Source: Acholoe squamosa
Lineage: Eukaryota > Annelida > Polychaeta > Phyllodocida > Polynoidae
Direction of reading: 5' to 3'
DNA: 64,000 bases
Assembly (NCBI GenBank): GCA_949317995.1
Contig: OX439038.1
Coordinates: 77,076,659 to 77,140,658, forward strand
In this document: positions 23,498 through 34,290 of the stretch, piece after piece
Layout of the letters: each line of letters starts with the position of its first letter
How positions within the stretch are numbered: the stretch's first letter is position 1
The notes under the pieces: model-generated
Databases searched by the model: none
What the model saw: the letters and a program-made list of their open reading frames with translations, nothing else
Told to the model about the DNA's origin: nothing
Position numbers and translations under genes: made by a program

Positions 23498-25490
23498 ATG
23501 GCGGACGTTATGCAAGGCAAAGGGACTGATAATGTAAATACGAGTAACAAAAGAGGTATCAGTGAAACTGACCCTACTAGTCCTACAAGTGATAACCTTG
23601 GCTCACCTGAAGCTAAAAAATACATTGCTTCGTCCCCAAAATCGTTTGTCATGGAAAATGATGGATTGAGTAATGGGGATAAATTGGGGCAGGAAGGATT
23701 AGACGGGACCGACACTACAAACCATGATAGAGTGTTGACAGTTGGTGTAAATAAAATGATGATGCAAGATTTCAAATCTGATCTGATTGACGAATTCGCA
23801 AGAATTATGAAAGGGCACAATGATGATATCTGTAAAAGGATAAAAAATGTAGAAGATCAAAATACAACAACGATCTCAAAGCTCGAAGCTTTGGAAATAA
23901 GAACAGAAAATACAGAGGGGCGCATCACTAGTCTTGAAGATGATGTAAGGGATCACTTGGTCAAAATTGGGGAACTTGAAAACAAACATGATGTGATCCT
24001 TGGCAAAACAGGACATAATGCACGAGAAATCAAAGCTTTAGAGGGAGATTTGGATGAAAAATATGCTGAGCATATTGAAAATATGAACAGGATGGAAGAG
24101 AGATTAAAGGAAATGATAAATGAGGTGGACAGGAGAGTGACCAGTCTTGATTCAAAAGTTAACCAGAATGACAGTGTAGTACATACCTCTATAAGCAGAG
24201 CAGCGACCAATGCACACAATAAAATAGCCAGTGAGATTGGCAAAGTCAAGGCGGAGTTTACAACTCTGGGTACTGATAGGGATATCAGAATTGGTACAAA
24301 TGAAAGACAAGTCAATGAATTAGCACGGAAATTTGGAGAGGGACTTGTTATGTCTAAGAAAGCACCTAGTCATGAGGACAAAAATTATGCCAAAATAGTC
24401 TCAAACATGAGGACTGTAAGGCACTGTACTAGTGCCCCCGAAAGAAATGTAGTGGTGTATGGCATAAGTACTAGACAGGGTGAAAACTTGATGCCACATG
24501 TGGACTCCTTGATGAAAAAAATGGGAGTGAGATATAACAACTCTGATCTAATTGAAGTCATTAGAATGAAAAAAAAAAATTCAATTAGCAGAAGGGGAGG
24601 TACACAAGATGGAGAAGGTCCCATTACTACTCTGTTGCAGTAACTCGTCCTTCAAATCAGTGCTCATAAGTAGGAGGTGGACTCTGAATGAAAAAGACAA
24701 GGATGGAAATACAAAGAAAAGTGGCATTTGGTTGACGCAAGATGAGAGTCCTGAGATTAGAACCCAGAGAGATAGGGGGCGGAAAATAGTCGAAGCTGTC
24801 AGGAAAAATGGTCTAGAGGCCAAGTATGATAAAACTGGAATCATCCTAGAGGGTGAGAAATATCCCCTGACAAAACTTGACACCGTACCGGTTAAATATA
24901 AGCTAATGCTTGGAACAGAAACTCAAGCAGAAACCCCTCATGCAGCTCGCTTCGACAACAAAGGAGAGAGAATTCAAACGACGAAACAAGGCATAATATA
25001 CCAAGGGGCCACTGCGTATCTGTCAAACTGGTTTCCGAGTAGGTTCGAATTTACTTTTGAGGGTGTATTTCACCAATATAATTGCGTTGAACAAGGCTAC
25101 TTTCACTGCAAATTGATAGCGATAGGCAGGCCCGATGAGGCCACGAAGATACTCGCCATGACTGAACCACGCCGTATGAAACAGAAAGGTGATGAAAAAG
25201 GTAACAAAGTCCCCAGGGACCATCCCTTTTGGGGAATGGAAGAAAAATTAATGACTGATCTACTGTTGGCTAAGTTTGGTCAAGATGAAGAATGTAAAAA
25301 GTTGTTATTACTTTCAGCCCCAGCAACACTAGCTGAAGCCACTGGAAGTCGACGGTGGGGAACGGGATGGCCGTTTGACACGAGATCGAAAAATGTGTGG
25401 TACAACGGCGAAGAAAAATTCCCTGGAGAGAACCTGCACGGAAAATTACTCGAAAAGGTCAGGGATCACTATCTGGATTTTAATAAGTGA
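23498..25490 (+). pseudogene. LINE ORF1: coiled coil + RRM-like + NADAR domain (one frameshift)
   Basis: The first frame, 23498-24643, gives about 355 usable residues. It has a Ser/Thr/Asn-rich start, a heptad-rich coiled coil (about residues 100-260) and 'RNVVVYGIS' beginning an RRM-like fold as in other LINE ORF1 proteins. At 24569-24579 a run of 11 A shifts the frame; with 10 A the reading continues as 'IRMKKKIQLAEGEV' into the second ORF (24609-25490). That part completes the RRM/CTD ('RTQRDRGRKIVEAVRKNG') and then has a full NADAR/YbiA-like domain: 'YLSNWFP', 'VEQGYFHCK', 'WGMEEKLMTDLLLAKF', 'LAEATGSRRWGTGW', 'PGENLHGKLLEKVRDHY'. NADAR enzymes (YbiA, DarT2-linked) remove ADP-ribose from guanine in nucleic acids or act on related ribosides. 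The combined protein would be about 660 aa and would bind element RNA. The shift may be decay or slippage. Confidence 0.82.
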
Positions 25491-25565
25491 CTTATGGAAT
25501 GAGAAGCTTGAGATGACTCTATTTATGTCCTAGAACTCTCTAATTCTATTGAACTACTTGTAGCA

Positions 25566-26393
25566 ATGTCTTTATTAATTGCTGGTGATTCGAGGGCGGT
25601 TGGTATGGCGGAACTACTGAGACGAGCCTTGGGATTTAGCAATGAGTATGAGGTTAAGGAATGTGCTCACTCAGGTTGGAACATTGAAACAACTGAGAAT
25701 GAGGTACTGAAGGAATTGAACCGAAATGCTTATGATGTTGTTTACTTCATTGTTGGTATTTGCGACATAACCAAACGCAAATATGTTAGAGGTAAGAGAG
25801 TAATCTATTTCCCACACCTCGATGTACCAACCTCTAGGGCAGTGGTAGCCGTCAGATTGAGCAGAATGATTCAACGCCTAACCAGTGCACACCCTGAAAC
25901 ATTGTATTCAGTGTGTACCATATATGGTCTAGATCTTATGACCTTTAATGGGGAAGTGGTTCCTGATCCTAAACAACCAATGGTCAACATGGTCATTAAG
26001 CATCTTAAAGGCGACGTTCAATACTTGAATGCAATCAACAGTGTTGACACATGCAAATTACATAGATTATTCCATAAAAATAAATGGAACAGAGGAAAAC
26101 GAGGGAGAAAGGTTGGAAGTGGCCCTAGATTTGCTTGTAGATACGGATTGTACCGTATGAGGGACGGATGCCACCCGAACGATGTTTTCATGGTCAAGAG
26201 TGCACAAAAACTAGCTGAAACAGTCAAATCCATGTTTCCACCAAAGTATGTGCCTGAAGGGGGGATGAATGCACCAATGAATGTTGATGATCATGGAGAT
26301 GACCATGAAGTCGTAAGTGGCGATGACGATGATGAGGAGTATGAGATAGATGAGGTGGCTAACCAAATTAGACACATCATGATTGGTCAGTAA
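25566..26393 (+). CDS. LINE-encoded SGNH/GDSL-type hydrolase
   Basis: An intact 275-aa ORF, 75 bases after the NADAR ORF. It opens with 'LLIAGDSRAVGM' (block I, nucleophile Ser9), has 'HSGWNIE' near 36-42 (block II Gly), 'YFIVGICDITK' near 60-70 in the block III position with Cys where Asn is usual, and 'RDGCHPND' at 199-206 as block V (Asp200/His203). The last 40 residues are acidic and probably disordered. CR1/L2-type LINEs are known to carry an esterase domain in ORF1. Here it is its own reading frame. The likely role is a lipid or ester hydrolase aiding transposition, but the substrate is unknown. The start at 25566 is the first ATG and places the Ser motif at the very N-terminus. Confidence 0.8.
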   Translation: MSLLIAGDSRAVGMAELLRRALGFSNEYEVKECAHSGWNIETTENEVLKELNRNAYDVVYFIVGICDITKRKYVRGKRVIYFPHLDVPTSRAVVAVRLSRMIQRLTSAHPETLYSVCTIYGLDLMTFNGEVVPDPKQPMVNMVIKHLKGDVQYLNAINSVDTCKLHRLFHKNKWNRGKRGRKVGSGPRFACRYGLYRMRDGCHPNDVFMVKSAQKLAETVKSMFPPKYVPEGGMNAPMNVDDHGDDHEVVSGDDDDEEYEIDEVANQIRHIMIGQ

Positions 26394-27499
26394 CTAGTTA
26401 ACCATCAAAGAACTTGAGCAAGGGGGAAGGGTTGTAATGACTCAAACCTCCAACAAGTGACATAAGATCTTACAGCATCGTTAAATAGTCCTTCCAGGGT
26501 TATTCTAGTATGATGAGATATTGACTGATATATATATTAGACAATTCCTATAGTCCAAACCCTGAGTATCGTCATACAAAGATTAATTTCATTGGTTTAA
26601 TAAGTAATTGATATTATAATGTCGCAATTATTATAGATGTTATGCGTATAAAAATTTTGTTAAAAATGAATTATTAGCTGAAAATATAAATGTGAATATA
26701 ATTGAAACCAAATTTAACATTCCAAAAGATCTTTTCTTATCTTTTAGATACTAGATGCATCAATATAATGTTTCAGATGCCATGATCTTCATGTTTTTCA
26801 AACTATAAATGGACATGCTTTGTTTGTAGTGAGGAACGTTAACTGAACTGGTGATGGAGTTAGTTATAGCTGGTGGTGGATGCATGCTTTGATACAATGT
26901 CTGAGGAGTGTGCAGTTTAAGATGTCAAGATCACGTATAAGCAACCTGTGTTTGTTCTTGCGGGAGTGTGCATGGTGAGTACTGTACTGATTTTGGAATT
27001 TTGGAATTACATGCAATGTTATCGTAATAACAATTTAGGTAGGATTTGTATTAACAATATATAGTTAAGTTATTTGGAGAATGTGAATTATGATGACTCT
27101 GATCATGATGTAATCTTGTTCTCTTTTTTTTTTCCTTTGTACTACTTACTAATTAACTAAAGGTTATTAAATATTACATATAAGGGTTTCTAGTGTCGGT
27201 TACCAACCATTATTAAATTTTTAACTATAAATTTTATTGCTTTTGTGGGAACTATAACCTAATTAGGTAAGGGACTGGGAAATCTATAAGTTGGTATGGG
27301 GAAGGGTTGTAATGACCTTACCTCTATGTATTCTACGGGGTGTAGTTTATTTATATTTATTGCTTTAGCTCATTCTTTCTCTCTGCTTGTAACCCTCAAC
27401 GGAACATTGAGTTGGGTACTCCGTTTGGGGGGGATTGTCTTTTCCCTAGTTGCTTGTAACTAGGTTTGTATATTTGTGTATAATTCCTATCGACGAGTA
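26394..27499 (+). other. LINE inter-ORF spacer with repeated GGGTTGTAATGAC motif
   Basis: 1.1 kb AT-rich sequence without a conserved ORF. It contains two copies of a 14-bp motif (26429-26442 and 27304-27317) that recurs three times in the 3' UTR. Nothing else is recognised. Confidence 0.6.
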
Positions 27500-27772
27500 A
27501 TGTCAACTGTTAGGGTGAATGATTTCTTGGAATTGAGAGGACTTAAAATGGTACATTTAAATACTAGAAGCATGTATAAAAAAAGAGATGAAATTTTTGA
27601 TCATTTAAACGGTACTGATATTGTAACTATGAGTGAGACATGGCTCCATCCAGAGTATGATGACAGTCAAATATTATGGGAAGGTATGAAACTATATCGC
27701 TTAGACAGGGTACGCAAAAAGGGAGGTGGGGTGTGTGCCTATATACGAGATGACATAGACATGGATGTTAAA
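27500..27772 (+). pseudogene. LINE ORF2, N-terminal endonuclease part
   Basis: From ATG 27500: 'LKMVHLNTRSMYKKRDEI', 'DIVTMSETWLHPEYDD', 'MKLYRLDRVRKKGGGVCAYI', 'DDIDMDVK'. These are the first blocks of an APE-type endonuclease, including the catalytic Glu of SETWL. Coding is cut at GTTAAA (27767-27772) by the nested LINE and resumes at 29359. The fused ORF that runs on to 28345 is an accident of the insertion. Confidence 0.85.
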
Positions 27773-29358
27773 CTTAGAATAGATTTACGTTCAGAGATGA
27801 TTAAGTCCATATCTTTTAAATCCTATCTATTATACAGAATAAAATCTTATGTGCCCACTAAATACATGCTACAAATTTATAAATCCTATATTATACCAGT
27901 AATTGATTACGCAGATGTATTATATCATAGATCAAACGATACTGTCTTGAACCTGATACAAACCATACAAAACAGATGTTTAAAGTATTGCTTAAAATTG
28001 CCTGTACTATCATCAACTGATTTTATCCATCAAGAAGCTGGCCTTCCCTATATTGTAAATAGAAGATTACATCATTTAAGAATTTTAGCTTTCAAAAGAA
28101 CTAAGACAAAAGAATTTTGTAAACCACTTACGAGAAATACTAGATTACAGCAATATCCTGTACTAAAATATAATATCATAAATACAGCTGCTTACAAGAG
28201 ATCAATTGAAGTTATGACAGCACAATTATGGAATGAAATGGATATAACTTTAAAAGAAATTAAAATTTTGAAAGATTTCAAATGTAAAAGCAAACTGTTC
28301 ATGGTCAAAACTATACCAGTAAATGTAAGAAACATATATACTTAAGGGTAGACTTGTGAAGCTGCCCTTGGGGCATATGTTTCTGTACTGTCAGATCTTG
28401 GGAGATTTCAAATGTAAGAGTAAGCTGTCTATGTTTCAAAACTATACCAGTAAATGTTAGAAACTTATATATTTGGGGGTAGACTTGTGAAGCTGCCCTT
28501 AAAACATATGATTCTATGCTGTTAAATGAATGCTTGATGGTATTGATGTGAAATTTTGAAAGATCTCAAATATAAAAGCAAACTGTTCATGGTCAAAACT
28601 ATACCAGTAAATGTAAGAAACATATATACTTGAGGGTAGACTTGTGAAGCTGCCCTTGGGGCATATGTTTCTGTACTGTCAGATCTTGAAAGATTTCAAA
28701 TGTAAGAGTAAGCTATCTATGTTCAAAACTATACCAGTAAATGTTAGAAACTTATATATTTGAGGGTAGACTTGTGAAGCTGCCATTAAAACATATGATT
28801 CTATGCTGTTAAATGAATGCTTGATGGTATTGATGTGTTATTTCATTGACCAATTTGTAAAAGAAGGTACAAGTAATTCTGAAAAAGTTTCAGGGATTTT
28901 CTATATTTGAGGTCCACCCTCTGACTGTACATGTACATTTATTATATAGAGTGCGTACAACTGATAGTAATAGTCTATGATTTCCAAAAATCTTCAAATA
29001 GAAATCTCCTCTGTCTCCAAATCACATGATATCATTTGATTAATTACTAATCAATTTTGATTATATTTTATCTAAAATACTAACAAGGGGGACTCATAAC
29101 ATCAGTTCCACTGAAGTGTCCTCCTAACTTATTTGGCACAGTACAAATGTATAAAATCCTGAGATGTTTGACTTTTCTAATATTGTGATAAAATACATAC
29201 TTACAGCAATGTACTTACGTAAATACACTTTGTAAAACTGTGATACACTATTAATTAAATATTTATTGTAATTGTCATTATAAATGTATGGACCAACCCG
29301 ACAGAATGTCGAAGAGAATTTATGTAATTTCATCACATCTGAACAAATGCCAAATAAA
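27773..29358 (+). mobile_element. Nested 5'-truncated LINE of another family
   Basis: The insert is flanked by GTTAAA on both sides (27767-27772, 29359-29364), a 6-bp target duplication. It encodes only the C-terminal end of another LINE's reverse transcriptase ('YKSYIIPVIDYADVLYHRSN', 'IQNRCLKYCLKLP', 'AGLPYIVNRRLHHLRI', ending at 28345) followed by about 1 kb of 3' UTR. Its 3' end 'ccaaataaa' abuts the duplication. The 5' truncation is typical of target-primed reverse transcription. Confidence 0.8.
28263..28835. repeat. Higher-order tandem repeat in LINE 3' UTR
   Basis: The phrase 'aaaactataccagtaaatgt' occurs four times (about 28307, 28438, 28594, 28724). Alternate copies are more alike, giving a two-monomer unit of about 289 bp present twice. 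The first monomer overlaps the end of the RT-fragment coding region. Confidence 0.9.
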
Positions 29359-31969
29359 GTTAAATTGTTCCTTAAAAAAATGTATCTCTAATAAAGACAT
29401 AGAATGTCTTGTGCTTGATGTTAAGGTAAAGAACTTACAGACTATGCAGGTTGCTACCTTGTATCGACCACCGTCAGGTGCATTAGATGGCTTTTTTGAA
29501 CATTTGTTTAAACTCTTGAAAGTCAGAAATGAGGAAAATGTTGAACAGTGGCTGATGGGCGACTTAAATATAAATATTTTGAGAGAGAAATTACAAGGTA
29601 CTAAAAGACTTCATGATTTATGTAGAGAATATGGTTATCACATGTTAATACGTCAATGTACAAGGCCGTTCAAGAAAATTGTCTCTTGTTTGGATAATAT
29701 TTTGTCAAACTTCAGTGGTGAAACATGTTCAGGTGTATTAAACTACCTTGTTAGTGATCATCTTCCAGTTTTTGTTGTGAAAACTAATGATAAAATTGAA
29801 TACATAAAACAGAAGGTTTGGGTAAGACAGTATAGAAATTTTAATACTGACCAATTTTTTGATTGGCTATGTGAGGCTGATTGGGATGTTTTTTATGATT
29901 TACATGATCCAGATGCTGCATGGGAATTCATTGAAAGTCATATTATATGTTATCTTGATACAACCTGTCCCTGGGTAGAGAAATTAGTGGTAAATCGGAG
30001 AAAGAGTTGGATGACACCTGACATCTTGTCATTCGTGCACGAGCGGGAAGATAATGTGGATATGTACCTTAGGACTGGGGATAGTGTTTATTTGGATGAG
30101 GCAAGAAAGCTAAGATGTAGGATTAACAAAGCTGTACGATATGCCAAGGCCGCTCATGTGAAAAAGAGTTTGGAAGATGAAAAGGATAATCCTAAGAAGT
30201 TTTGGCGAATAATTAATGGGTTATTAAAGCCGTGTGTGGAGATTGAACCTCCAGAGATACTAGGTGACGACAACATGGTGAAGTCGAAGCAGGAGTCAGT
30301 TGATTATATAAATAAGTATTTCTCGAATATTGGAAGTGAACTAACACAAAATATAATTGATTCGGGACATCCTGTTAGACAGGTTTACCATGAGCCAGTG
30401 ATGGAAAATAGTTGTGAAATTAAAGTGGATGCAGGTCTTGTGAAATTATTCGTAAATGAAATAAATGTGAATAAAACATCAGGCATAGAGGGTATTAGGA
30501 GTGATATCCTCAAGCTAGCGCTACAGTTCCTGTTACATCAGTTTACTTGGTTAATGCAATTGTCATTCGATACTGCTATTTTTCCTGATCGCTGGAAAAT
30601 AGGGAGGGTATGTCCTATACCTAAATCCGGTAATCTAAAATTAACGAAAAACTGGAGACCAATCACCCTCTTACCTGTACCGTCCAAAATTGCTGAACAA
30701 ATAATGCATATCCATTTAACTGACATAATTGAGAGGCGCAGTCTTCTAAGTAAGCAGCAGTATGGTTACAGGAAAGGTGTTGGCACTGGTGATGCCATCT
30801 TCAGTTTTCTAAACGATATCTATGAGAGCAGAGACAGGGGTCATCTAACAGGCGCCTGTTTTTTAGATCTAAAAAAGGCGTTTGATAGTGTGCACCATGG
30901 TTACCTTATAGAGTTACTCAGCAAAATTGGCCTACATAATAAAGTATTAAACTGGCTAATGTCGTATTTAACAAGGAGAAGTCAATATACAAAAATAGGT
31001 TCATTTAAGTCAGTGGTAAATGAAGTGAATTTTGGTGTCCCACAAGGCTCTGTTTTGGGTCCACTGTTATTCATTCTATATATTGATGATGTAAAAACGA
31101 GAATAAGTCCATGTAAATTCTCCTTATATGCCGATGACCTGGTAGTTTACTTGGCAAATAACAAAATAGATCTAATAATTGACAGATTGCAAAACGCCAT
31201 CAAGGAGGTTGGCCAATGGTGTACTGAAAATTTTTTAACGGTTAATACGGACAAAACAAAAATATGTTGGTTTGGGAGTTCCGCCAAACTAAAAAAATGT
31301 AAAGATAAAATTTTTTATCTGTATGGTGATATGCTTGAAACTGTGAACAGTTATTCATATTTAGGACTTAAAATTGATTCTAGCTTAAATTTCATCCCGG
31401 CTATAAATGACTTGATCTCGAAGGTTCATGTTAAGCTTTTTATGTTCAGTAAATTGCGTAATCTGTTAACTGAGAATGCCGCTGTACAAGTTTATAAAAG
31501 CACAATTATGAGTCTTTTTGATTATGCAAGCTTTGTTCATGATGGAGGAAGTGATGTAATGCTAGAGAAACTGGAGAGAATGCAGTTGAGGGGACTCAAA
31601 ACCATATACAGGGGCAAAAATATGACAGATGACGACATGTATGTCGCGGCTGGCATTACTACATTGGCAGTCCGACACCAGAGACTTTTGTTGAGCTATA
31701 TGTATAAATTGTCCAAAAAGGATGAGTGGATTGATCACAGTGAAAGGCGAGAAGGACTGCGCTCCGAGGCTAGTATAAAGTTCAAGACCTTCAGGGCAAG
31801 GAACAATGGTTATCATAATTCACCGCTATTCAGGGGCAAAAGCCTTTGGGACAACTTGGGCTCATGGTACCAATTGAGTGCTGATAAATTCACCTTTAAG
31901 AAAAGAATAAATGCTATACTAGATTTAACTAAACAGAGTAACAACCCTGCACAGGCGGATGGCGATTAG
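29359..31969 (+). pseudogene. LINE ORF2, rest of endonuclease and reverse transcriptase
   Basis: Continues the split ORF2. The endonuclease has 'NKDIECLVLDVKV', 'VATLYRPPSG', 'WLMGDLNINIL' and 'VSDHLPVFV' (catalytic Asp/His). The linker has 'SWMTPDILSF' and 'NPKKFWRIINGLL'. The RT has 'GRVCPIPKSGNLKLTKNWRP', 'SKQQYGYRKGVGT', 'FLDLKKAFDSVHHG', 'GVPQGSVLGPLLFILYIDD' and the intact catalytic box YADD (31127-31138). A thumb and C-terminal region follow to 31969. A 7-A run at 29373-29379 must lose one base for the frame to match the 27500 part ('DVKLFLKKCISNKDIEC'). Apart from that shift and the nested insertion, the frame is open over 860 codons, so the copy is young. The ATG at 29288 lies in the nested insert and is not a real start. 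Confidence 0.88.
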
Positions 31970-32709
31970 GTAAAGAGGGATGTATGAGTCCTAGGGGATG
32001 GGTTGTAATGACTTCACCTCATTTCGGAGTCTCATCCGCTCTCTTATGGGATGATGGTTCTGCTCTGCTGGGAGGAGTTGTAATGACTCCATCTAGCTGT
32101 GCATGACCATATTATTTATTGTATTGTGAATGAAGCTCTGGATGGGTTGTAATGACTTAACTGGGCTTCTATTCATAATTGAATCCTAATGGTGACCATC
32201 CGTCCAGCTACATGGGCTCTTATTCATGTGATATCACTATCCTTAGGTGCCTTATTCTCAAATTTTCATAATTCTAGGGCCGATGATAATAGTTTTTGAT
32301 TTCTTATGTCATGTTTCTAGTGAAACATATTGCTCCAGATATGTAGAAAATAATTAAGTCTCCTTACTGATCATAATTCCGTTAAATAAATTTGTCTATT
32401 AGCTTTTTATTAAGCATTTGAATTTATGGGGGATTAATCACCTCCAACCTTTGCAATGATAATCATTCGTCGATTGTACATAATGTAACCTGTTACTTTT
32501 GTAAATACACTCCTAACTAGTTTTTAAGCTTTATATACATATTGTATGTCTCATCTTCACCTATATACATCGTATCATTATATTCATTAGAATGTGCTGG
32601 AAAACTGAAACTGTTGTATGACTAAAAGGAATCACCATATTGTCAGATTTCATCACTCATTTTAATTAGTGACTTGACAATAAAAACCTTCAACCTTTAA
32701 AAAAAAAAT
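31970..32709 (+). other. LINE 3' UTR and tail
   Basis: Three copies of the GGGTTGTAATGACT motif lie at 32000-32013, 32075-32088 (GAGTT variant) and 32144-32157, just after the ORF2 stop. The end 'gacttgacaataaaaacc' and a 10-A run define the tail. Confidence 0.75.
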
Positions 32710-33664
32710 ATGACCTCAGCTGTTGAAATGGCGATAAACATCTATTACTCACTCACTCACTCGCGATATGTCAGTAATTGCTCATAATTTGTCAGAAATT
32801 ATTCAATATACATCAGTAGTTACTCTGTCAGAAATGAGTCAATATACATCAGTAATTACTCACTCTTTGTCAGAAATTAGTCAATATAATGTCAGTAATT
32901 ACTCACTCTTTGTCAGCAATTAGTCAATATAATGTCAGTAATTACTCAATATTAAATATTTTGTCATCAGTTAGTCAATGTATATCAGTACTTAGATATC
33001 ATGTCAAGATTCATAGCAATTTCTTTTTTTCGGTGGGGGTTCATAATTCAGTGGGCTTCCCTACCTCACTTAAAAGGGTGTATTTCTCCTCTTTCCTTTC
33101 CTCACGGATGTGTGTGGTGCACATATATGCGCGGGCACTGACACATTCCTCAAAAATTGTGTAATGTAGTTCTCGCCATGAATATGACCTCAGCTGTCGA
33201 AATGGCGATAAACATCTATTACTCACTCACTCACTCGCGATATGTCAGTAATTGCTCATAATTTGTCAGAAATTAGTCAATATACATAAGTAATTACTCA
33301 CTCTTTGTCAGAAATTAGTCAATATAATGTCAGTAATTACTCACTCTTTGTCAGCAATTAGTCAATATAATGTCAGTAATTACTCACTATTTGTCAGCAA
33401 TTAGTTACTGACATTATATTGACTAATTGCTAACAAATAGTAGTCAGGGACCTGCTGAAGAGGTCTCCCTTCCACCTAGATCTAGGAGACCCACCGGGGG
33501 CAACTCAGCCTCCAATACAGCAGACCCACACTCAGTAGACCCCACTCCACCCACCCTGTCTACTCAGGGAACAACCAGTTCTCAGGGATCCAACACTTCC
33601 CTCCCAAACCCCTCATGAAAGTGGTCTTGCAGCTTTGCTGCACCCTCTCGACCCCTAGCATCCT

Positions 33665-34290
33665 CGTATTAAACTGTGGGCAAGTCAGGAGCTAATCACA
33701 AGAACCCATTGCCCGAAATTGAAATAATTGAAATTAAAACTTCTTTGGAAGGCATCGGAAATCACCAATCTTTCCTCATCAAATTCAATACAGATCTTTT
33801 TCCAATACCTCTTGCAGGACCAAGGGTATATCTTTTCCCCTTCCTACCTGTGTAAACTGCACAGTATTATTTCGCTGGTCCCTCAGTGTGCTGCTGCAAG
33901 GTTGTATGTGTTATCTACAGTGACCAACAGGTGTTGACTGCCTAGCTGGTTGCAGGTGTTGAGTGATGGTTGCTGACAAGCCAGGCCTTACCACCATCCG
34001 TTATGGGGGGACCAACGAAGACACTGGTCAGGTGATAAAGTATAGGCAGCATCTGAAATAAATACCGAATAAATGATGATAACGATGTAAAATGAGTTGA
34101 AAGTGACTATGATTGGTGGTGAGAGATGACTACCTTTTATGACCTAAAACCTACTTAAAACACTATACTTGATGCTAGCAACATAAAAGGACGTGAAGAT
34201 GACTCAGTTGATCATGATGAGTGGTTAGAGTTAGAAAAATATAAACCTACTTAAAACACTATCCAACACTAGGTTCATCATTATTTCACT
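33665..34290. repeat. Module A, copy 3, right part
   Basis: Resumes at the point lost at 21600 and matches 780-1384 and 42310-42780. Contains a second partial copy of the 'gataacgatgtaaaa' block near 34180. Confidence 0.75.

Larger units (their letters stand above)
23080..32709 (+). mobile_element. Near-complete LINE with NADAR and SGNH-hydrolase ORFs
   Basis: The boundaries come from the host repeat: the empty site reads 'ccatgaatatgacctcagct' at about 22600. Here 'ccatgaat' is followed by the element at 23080, and 'atgacctcagct' returns after a 3' A-run at 32709. Without the 1.6 kb nested insertion the element is about 8.0 kb. Order: 5' UTR with repeated monomers, ORF1 (coiled coil, RRM-like, NADAR), SGNH ORF, 1.1 kb spacer, ORF2 (APE endonuclease plus reverse transcriptase), 740-bp 3' UTR, tail. 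RT and endonuclease motifs place it in the broad Jockey/CR1/L2 group; the family is not named. Confidence 0.85.
22445..33434. mobile_element. TGTCAG tandem-repeat element, split by a LINE
   Basis: The ends are inverted: 'actatttgtcagcaattagt' at 22445 and the complement of 'ctaattgctaacaaatagt' at about 33415-33433. Both halves (22445-23079 and 32710-33434) consist of ~40-bp units 'gtcagtaattactcactc/ttgtcagaaattagtcaat' and a core 'cacttaaaagggtctatttc...cctcaaaaattgtgtaatgtag'. Without the LINE it would be about 1.36 kb. The unit core occurs at 22490-22620, 22960-23079 and 33060-33190. Confidence 0.75.
21600..33665. mobile_element. Outer GC-rich insertion holding nested elements
   Basis: Comparison with module A copies 1 and 4 shows a foreign segment starting 'ttgaccactttccgctgc' and ending near 'gaaagtggtcttgcag'; the two edges share an inverted GACCACTTTC. 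The left 840 bases have runs of CCCCTCCCCTC and a ~60-bp unit ('gctgtcatcggcacacggt') repeated near 21840, 22280 and 22375. The right 230 bases (33434-33665) are Pro/Ser-codon-like GC-rich sequence. No transposase is seen. The exact edges are uncertain by about 30 bases. Confidence 0.55.

Noticed and set aside
27476-28345. Single 289-aa protein
   Set aside because: It is a chance fusion of the LINE endonuclease start with the RT end of a LINE inserted at 27773.
29288-29358. Start of an 893-aa RT protein at ATG 29288
   Set aside because: This ATG is in the nested LINE's 3' UTR; the true ORF2 starts at 27500 and resumes at 29359.
22440-33440. CRISPR-like array from the ~40-bp TGTCAG repeats
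   Set aside because: Repeats are contiguous and diverged with no unique spacers, and the sequence is eukaryotic.
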